The position numbers were made by a program, and so were the translations under genes. Positions 29,501-38,500 of a stretch of DNA of 64,000 nt are shown here, in pieces (within the stretch, counting starts at the first letter, position 1; every line of letters begins with the position of its first letter). A model generated the notes under the pieces. The model was given only the letters and a program-made list of their open reading frames with translations, searched no databases and was not told where the DNA came from. Source of the DNA: Typhlomys cinereus (taxonomy: Eukaryota; Chordata; Mammalia; Rodentia; Platacanthomyidae); the NCBI GenBank assembly GCA_023101885.1, contig JALPQD010000631.1:124001-188000 (forward strand), read 5' to 3'.

Positions 29501-32500
29501 TTAACTATCCGTTACAGGACTGAAATGCAGAAGGAAATGTATTCCAATTGCATTGAGTCTGTAACCAAATGAATCTGTCTCTATTTTCCTATAACTCTCT
29601 TTCTCTGTTTTACTATGAGTAATTCCCTTTTCTGAGAACTGAAAAACTAGGTAAAAATCTGTACTTTCTAAAGTTTTACATGAAACCATATCATTAATAG
29701 TCCAGATTTTCTAAGAATGGAGGGGTGGACTTTGGAACTTGGGCTGGGGATATAGTTAGGTGGTGGCAAGGGTGAGGTGGGGATTCCTACCATGCATGAA
29801 ATCCTAGACTCACTCCTCAGCAGGAGGTACCCCCCCCCCAAAAAAAAAGAGTAGAACACATTCTCAAGGCTAAAAAAATCACTTTCCAAATATTAATTTA
29901 TGTATGTGCATGGACAGACATAGGGCTTCTGAAAAGAAAAAAAAGCTTTTCTGTGGCTCAAAAGAACTCATCAAAAAAACACATTACTGTAAACACTGAA
30001 AAAAATTTGAAGAACCAAGGGGATTATAAGATAATACTAAGTATTACTCAAATTTCAGGTCCGAAATTAATTTGGAAGAAACTTTTGCTGTTAACTTACT
30101 CTTTCATTTATGTGGCAAATTGTTGAAGATATGTATTAGTTCATTTCCATTTGCTTCTTAAAAGCTAAATATGGAAGATCCTTGTCCATTTAGACATTCA
30201 GTCTAATATACATTCTTCACGATGGCCACCAGTAATATTGAGGAAGACAGAAAATTAAGGGCGCAAAAGAAGGGAAAGAAGCCCCTTGCCTGCTTCAGTC
30301 TGCCTTTCCTAATGACGGAGAATAAAAACAACCAAAACTAATGTCATATGTTCTCCTGACTGAAGTAACATGGTTTAGAATTTCTGGTTTAGAATTTCTG
30401 TAACAGTCAGAAAACTTGAAAAGACCAATGGGTGGGAGGGAGGGGAGGAAACATTAGGGTGAAGACTTCAGAAGAGGAGATATAGAATCTGGGGTGACAG
30501 GATAAGGGAAGAAATAATGATAGAAAATACTAAATGGGGCGAGTAAAGGATGTAGTATAGGAGGGGGTGAAGGAGTAATAGAAAAACCCCAAGAAGATGG
30601 TATGTATTCAGAGAGAAATCCCCTATAATATTAATATGTAAAAAATCATTTTAGTTTTAAGAAAAAGAACAAGAATAGATATTTCCTGTACAGAGGAGCA
30701 GAGAGAGGAAGAGAGGGGAAACAAAAAATGCCCTCAGATGCTCCATCTGGAACCCAGAGGCGATTAAACAACACCAGAAGAAACAAGCACGTTATACTTC
30801 CTGTAAGCTGTTGGTCAGAGACGTCTCAAAGGCCCCTAAACAGTGCACTTTAGCCATTGCTCTTGGTCGCCCTCCAGACACTGTCTATAAGACCCTATTA
30901 ACAAAGATGCAACACGCATAGATCACAAGACATGGACAAAAAGCACCACGTGGAAGCTTCCTTCTTGTTGGATAGCTTACTTAATACCAGAGCGCGCTAT
31001 GGAAACTAGTGGGGGAGAAAAACAAAGGTCTCATCGATGTGAAAGCTCAAGTTGCAATAACAATCACTATGGCAAGAGGTGATCATCAGAGTAATAGTGG
31101 CACGAATGTCAAGGAGGCAACTAACAGCTTTCTGATCATATTTAAGGTCCATCTGTCAGCATGGAACACATTCTGTTACTTTGAAACTAGGACAAGAACC
31201 TTAGAATAAAGATACAGGCCCCAGAAAGAGCAGCTATGGATTTTTAGCTATGAAGACATTATATCAAACTGCCTTTTAGACATAGATTGTTCCCATAGAT
31301 TGAAAGAGCACTCAGAAGTCAACCTCAAAGCCTCCTTCTGCAACAGAAGGTGTTTACTACAGAAAAGCATAATAAATGACTGTGGACTGCTTGCCCCTAA
31401 ACAGACATTTCAGCAACCTCCACCACAAGGCTTAGAACAATATAGGAGAGAGGGTGCTTAAAACTGTAAGAGTCTGAGGTGGGCCAGTGGTGGGCCTGAT
31501 ATTGTCTTCTGGCCATGTCAGGACTGTGGTATCCAAGATTCACAGCAGACAGATATATTTTCACAAGAACTGCATAGGAATTATCTTATCAACATTATAT
31601 CATGGAAGGGGAAAGGCCTCAAGAAGCTGCACACCTACCTAGGAGACTAATGAGAACTAATGCTGATAGGGAAGAAAAGGACGATGTCTTCCTCAGTGAC
31701 CTACCCGCTGATCTGTACTTGCTGGAACATGGATTATGTCAGGCATATGTCTCAAAGGCAAACCAGATGGAACACAGAAGGCTTGAAAATAGGAGGGAGT
31801 CTGGCAGGGGAAATGAAGGGTCAGGAGAAAAGGAAGGGAAGATGGGATTGGGGAATAAGGAAGTGGTGATATACCATAAATTCACTATATTCATGTATGT
31901 AACACTAAAAGATATGTTAAGAAAGAAAAGAGAAATGAAGTATATTTTTAAAAATAACTGATAAAGCCAAATTGCCTTCTGAGATAATGTTTTCCCACAC
32001 ACATCTCAAGAAAGGATGTTAAAAACAGCAAATAGGAGGAAGGTTTGGAGGTTTAAGCACTCCTCATTCCTAAATCCAAACAGTGAACTTTACAAATATA
32101 ATATATTAAATATTTATTTAATTTTATTTATAAATTTATAAATATAACATATATAAAAATTTTTAAAACCTTGTGATTTCACTTACAAAAGTCTTTAATA
32201 AAAATAACTTGCATATTTTACAGTATTTTTTATTCCTTTGGAATTTCATTCCATAATACCATGAATTTGTCATTTTCACCCCTTGTTACCCAGTCCCATT
32301 CCCCCTTCCTTTTCCTATTGAAAATCTTCCCAACCAGTCTCCTTCCACTTTCCTGAGCCTTTGTATATTTTAACTTTACTTACAAGTGAAGTTCTGCTTC
32401 TAAACCTTTTCCTGTAAGACTGAGCCTAAATAATAAACTCACTAACTTGTTTCACTCTCTAGCTCATCCTGAATCTATTTTCTGAAATGGTCAAAGTTCC

Positions 32501-35500
32501 AACTTTGCCTGTACAGAGAACTCGGGAGACTGCTAGTGACTGCGCTGGGTTGGGCTGTGTCCTTCCACCACTTGGTTATCCCATTCAAAATCCTTTTGTA
32601 ATTACCACCTAATGAATGACTTGACACCAACATTTTTCTCCCCAATGATAAAATACTTTCATAACTTGTGCTCAAGTGTTTAGAGACAGAATATTCCACA
32701 GTCTAACATTCTGCTCACATAACTTGCTTCCATGACTTCATGGTAGACTTTGTTTTTCAAAGTTGCCATTAGTTTTTAAAGCACATATAAAGACAGATGG
32801 GAAAAAACAGTATAATAAACTTCCACATATTCACTGCCTTCTTTTAATAATCATTAATTTATGGTCAATCTGCACAAACATCTTCATCAAGCAAATTAAA
32901 CTGAGACACGAGAAATAAGTCTCAATCACAAATATTTCAGTATTTCGAAAGGGCAAGAATTTTTAAAACAAAACCACTTAATTACAACGGGAAAAAATCC
33001 TTAACCAGTTACCACAAACATTATAATTTTTTTAAATTATGTGAACAAATCCACAATCCACGTAGTATTGATTCAGATATCATTTAAAAGTCTTTTTAAG
33101 CTACACACTATCTTTTTAATTTTTATTGAATTTGTTCTTTGATAATTCTACGCACGTACATTTTGAGTACTGTAATGTTCTCTAATTTCCCTCCTGCCTC
33201 TATTAATTCCTTTCCTCCTAGAAGTTTCTTCACTGCATTCATTCTTTTTGCTTTGAGACCTGCTGTTCACCCAGATACTGTGTGTGACCATGGCTTTGAA
33301 GTATCCATTACAGTCTGGTGGGCTCCTCACTGGCAAGCAGAGAGAGGGTCTTATTCACACTGCAGTTTTAAAATATTGAATAAACCAGGTGGCTTTCTAG
33401 TCTGAATATTACCGAATGGATTTCCATCGTGTGGTTTAATCCTCTTCTTCGCTACATTCTATAAGTCTGTGGGTGTGAAGGCTTTATCAGAAATGTGGCT
33501 TCAGGAGGTGTTCACCTCCTGATTATGATGAAGTCTCTATAAGAGTCTTACACCTGACCTGAGGTGAACCTCAGTGACACAGTGCTCCAGAGCCTAGTCT
33601 CATCTCCAGATAGGGGAGGAGGCCTTACGGTACTTATTTGTCCCTTTATTTGTAATGTTATTTAGTGTATATTATTCAGTACACAGAACTGTCGATTCAT
33701 TCATTATGTAGTTTAAAAATGATGACACTCTAATTTTATTACTTCTTCACTTATTAACCAAAATCCCTTTACAAAGAGAAAATTCACATAATTGAAGATG
33801 CTAACTAGTATAGTTTATGTTTTATAAAAGGTTAAATGCTTAATTCTTTCTCCTTATTTAATAATTCTCAAAATAGTAAATTTGTTACCTGTCATACTGC
33901 AATGCTGACTCAGTTTTAGTTTGCATATAGCAAATCCATAGATTTAAAACTAAAACACTATTTCAATCCATTTTAGTTATTATGTTGAGTAATGCTCAAA
34001 TGATGTCATTTTTGGCCAGTCTCTTCAATCTTTCTAACACTACACTAGTAATCTTAGCTCCCTTGTTAGCTATTTGAAAAATGCTTTTTTTTTACTGTGT
34101 GTATGGCGGGGCAGCATATGTGTCTGTGTGTATCAGAAGCACTGTGTGTGACTGTGTAAGCCTGAAGGCAATTTCGGGAATCAACAGGGATTGCTCTATC
34201 TTCATTTTGCTTTACTCTGATTTCTCAGGCTCTGCCTTCCCAGGCTCAGAAATGCTAGCTGCCGCCATTTCTGCCTGGTGGTTTTTATGTGGGATTCAGG
34301 ATCTGAACTCAGGTCCTTGTGTTCTCAAGGCAGAAGTTTAACCCCTGAGCCATCTAATTTTTAACTTAAGTAGAATATCAGATATTTGCAGCTTTAAGTA
34401 TACCTTTGATATTGAAAGAGTGAAAACTGCTTACATGCTAAAAACTACTTATGACTCAATAAAACAATCTAACACATAGCAATAAAAATATAACTACCCT
34501 ATAAGATGAATGGTAAATTCATTAATTATATTTGGCAGGGCAAAGCTTTACATGGACACTCATCTTTAGCTTGGCCCTTACTATTGGACCAGATAGGAAC
34601 CTTATTTTTGTATTATGTAAGGCTGCTTTTCATCAAGACTGTTAGTCACAATAAAGCTTTGCTTTTATTTTACTGTAACTGCCTCTGTGACTTCTAAGGA
34701 CCACTGTGACTGATCACTTCTTGTCCTCTCTCCAACCTAGTCCTCACCTACTTTAGCTTCCACAGAAAATCTGGCCTTCTTGGGTACTAGTGGCAACAAA
34801 AAGAAACCTCTTCTCTCTCACACAAACTGACAATTCAGCCTTCTATACATGTTGCTTCTGCAACAATAAAAACAGATAAAAAGACATCTTACAGTTTGTG
34901 CATTTTCTGGCTGTTAGGACTCAAATCAAACTTACAACCACTTTCACACATCAGTATACTTACCTAATAGACTTTTAGTGGTGTTCCCACCCAAAAATTT
35001 CTAAAACACATATTAAAAATTAAATAATTGGGATGGTTATCAGCTCAGTAGCAAAATGTTTGCTTCACAAGCATGAGAACCTCAGTTCAATCCCCTAAAA
35101 CCCACATAAAAAACGGAGTATCCCTTGGGAATATCCCTTGGGCTCCCTTGCCAGCTGTCCTAGCCTACTGGATCAGTTCCAGGCTAAGAGAAATCCTATG
35201 TCAAAATAAAACACAGTCAAGACAGACAAACAAAAGGTAGACACTGACTGAGGACCAACAGTCGAGGCTGTCCTCTGGCCTCCACACGTGCACCTGCACA
35301 GACACCCTGAGCACTCACGCTCACACACCGTCTTCTTTAAAAGAGGTTCCTAGTATACATCTGAAATATTATCGACTATTTTTATGGTATTATTTGTTTT
35401 AAATAATAAAAACTTCTTCATGGTATCACCTGTCACAGAAAAAAATAGAAATAACTAACAGACTCCCTAGAGAGAAAATAATTAAGTTATAACAGATCCC

Positions 35501-38500
35501 TATATTTTTCTTATATACTCATTAAAACTTTTAGTAAGGAAATATTCTTATCTTATAATGTTACATGTAAAAAGGGAGACTAACTCAATATGGTTTCAGC
35601 TATTAAAAATATGACTGATGGGCAGGGAGCTCAGAAGTTAGTCTTTGCCTCAAAAGCAAAAGGACCTGAATTTGGATCCCAGATCCCACCTAAAAATGTA
35701 GTGCACATAATGGCAGAGGCTTTCAATCCAGGATGATTCCCAAAGTCACCCCTGAACCTCCACAGCAGCATACACTCAAGTGCCTTCTGGAAAACACACA
35801 CACACTATGATTGACAAATATTTGGAGCACATATAATTTTTATTCTACCTTCTACTTTTCTGTATTTAAAATGATACAATGAAAAGAAACTACTGATTAA
35901 AATAAATTACTAGTAATTTATCTGGAACTTCAAGATCTTAGTAACATTACCATAGAGTTTGTGATACAGTCTGTGTAATATTAACACACTATGCTTTGTG
36001 CTAGCCAAAAACTGCAGGAAAATTCTGCCAACTCACCTAGTAAACAAAGTCTAAACCAAGACAGAATGGGCTAGCCTTAGGGTCATATCTATGACTAAGG
36101 AGATTTTAATGGCTGCACAGTATGACACAGCCATCTTTTTTCTAAATAAGACAACAGCAGCAGACACTCATTACGTCTTACAGTACATCTCTACTGTCTT
36201 GCTTAGTTACTTTTGACATTTGTTTAAAAATAAAAAACAAATAGCTTGTAATCCCTGTACTTGGAGTCAAAGAGATCACAAGTTCGAAGTCAACAACCAG
36301 TGCTTTAGTAGAGACTTCGTCTAAAAAGACAGTAAGTGCATCTAACATACTGAGAATTTACCAAATACCAGACTGTGTTGAAGACTTTATATATATCAAT
36401 TTTTAAAAATTACATGGTGTGCAGATGTATGTAGCTGGGGGTGGAGGCCAGAGGTTAATTTCACACATCTTCCTCTATTGCTTTCCACCATTTTTTTTTG
36501 AGATAGGATTTTTCACTTAAGCTGGAACTTGCCATTTAACTGAGTCACCTCCCCAGGCCCCATAAATTAATTTCATACTTCAAAACTGATCTCAAATCCA
36601 CTTTTCTTCATCTCTATTGTTTATCATGGCCCAATCCCTAAAGCACCTGTGCTTGCCTTAAGTCCTACTGACCCTTATTCACACTTTAGACCCTTTCCAA
36701 GCCACTCAACCAACAGTAGCAATGAAATTCCTAACTTTCTTTTATTTTTCAACCTGTGGCCGAAAGGCTCCAACAACTCTCCATCTTCTACAGGTCACAG
36801 CAGGTTTCTTCCGGCCAACGCCTTCCTCTGGCTTGTGTCTTCACCTACCGCGCCAGATCAGTCCTCACCTGCCTCCCGCAGGCTGGTGTCCCTGGCCAGC
36901 ACATCTGATGAAGCAGCCCCTCCTGGTTCCTTTCTAGCCTATCGCTCTGCTTTAGAAAGGTCCTTCTTATTTTGGGTATCTGTTTAATAAGGAACTGTGA
37001 CTGTCTGACTCAGACCACACTACTGGCATCGCGTTGCTCAGTGGTGCCTGTTCACGAATGATCTGAAGCACAAATTGTAATCAGCTTCACTTTCTACTTA
37101 AGTATAAGAAATTCAATGACTAGTTCTACATAGAATCATTTGTCAGCCTGTCAAAACGTAAATGTGCTATTATTTAAACAGCAGAGAGTGTAAATATCAC
37201 AGACTAGTTATGATAATAAACACTAGCAAATTAGAGATAGAAACAATCTATAAGGCTCGACTTTTATTTAAAAATTATAGCTCTAACCAAAGACCCTACA
37301 TTATTCACTTGGAACCCGACCTCCACCTCCCCATCCTAAAGCTTAGGGAACCTTGATGAAGAGGGGGCAGCAAGATTCTAAGAGTGTAAAGATGGGGAGG
37401 ACCAATGATATGCAAGATATTCCACATAAGTTAGGGCTGAAGTAGCCAGGATCGGCCCTTTGCCTCACCCGTACAATGGCCGAAATGTCAATGACTCCCC
37501 AAAGTCTATGGATCACAGGGGAGAAAGCTTCAGGCAGTAGGATCTTTAGAAGCAAGGGATTAAACCTTCATAGTAGAGTTCCCATGCTAATGGGGAGCCC
37601 AAGAAGGGGCCTCAGTCTATGTCACTGAGTCCTGAACCCTCACTAGAGTGGAGGACTCAGAGGGAGGTTTTGCGCCCACACAAATAGATGTTCCAGGGAT
37701 GGAAGGAAGGAAAGAGGAAGTACCAGGAGGGAGGAGGGAGAGAAAGAGGTAAAAGGGGGAAAAGGGGAAGAGTTGAATGAGGGATGACAGAGAAGGGGAA
37801 GGGGGACAGAGAAGACAAGACAGAGGAGGTGGGGGGGGTACCTATTGAGCTTGTATGATTAGGAAAAAATAAAACATGGGAGAAAAAATTATAGTTCTAG
37901 GCTGGTAAGATGCCTGAGTGGATAAAAGTGCTTGCGTCCAGCTTAATGAACAGGATTCAAATTCTATAATCCACATAAAAGAGAGCTGAGTCTCCCAGGT
38001 TATACTGTGACCTCCGCCTGCATGCTATGACAGAAATGGGAATGTGTACACACAAACTAAATGAAAAAAAGTAGACTTTTATTAAGCTGTGATTTAGACA
38101 AAAACATCTGTGTTAACTTGATGTCTGATTCTTAGAGAAGCATATTCTTATCTCAATTTTTGTCAAATGAGGGTGTAAAAATATGAACAATGAGGGGCTG
38201 GAGAGTTGGCTCAGGGGTTAAGCCTCTGCCTTGCAGGTGGAAGGTCCTGAGTTCGGATCCTAGACCCCATGTATAGACACCAGGCGGAAGAGGGGGCGGC
38301 CTGCGTTTCCTGTCCTGGTAGGGCGGAGCCTGTGAATCCCGGCGCAGAGTAAAACAAGGAGGAGGTGGAGGTGGTCCATGGTGGTTCCCGAATTCAACCG
38401 TGGTTCTACACACACATACATACACACACGTGCACACACGCATACACGCACAACTGAATAATAAAAAAATAAAAATAAAAATATGAACAATGAATTTGTT

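Noticed and set aside
31602..31961. 119-codon open frame
   Set aside because: Inside L1 3'UTR-like sequence, not matching ORF1p or ORF2p.
34506..34730. Possible LTR 3' part (aataaagctttgcttttatt)
   Set aside because: A poly-A-signal-like word and pyrimidine-rich end recall an LTR R-U5, but no ends, duplication or partner were found.
38249..38260. tRNA gene
   Set aside because: The A and B boxes belong to the SINE head; no cloverleaf with an anticodon arm and acceptor stem can be drawn.
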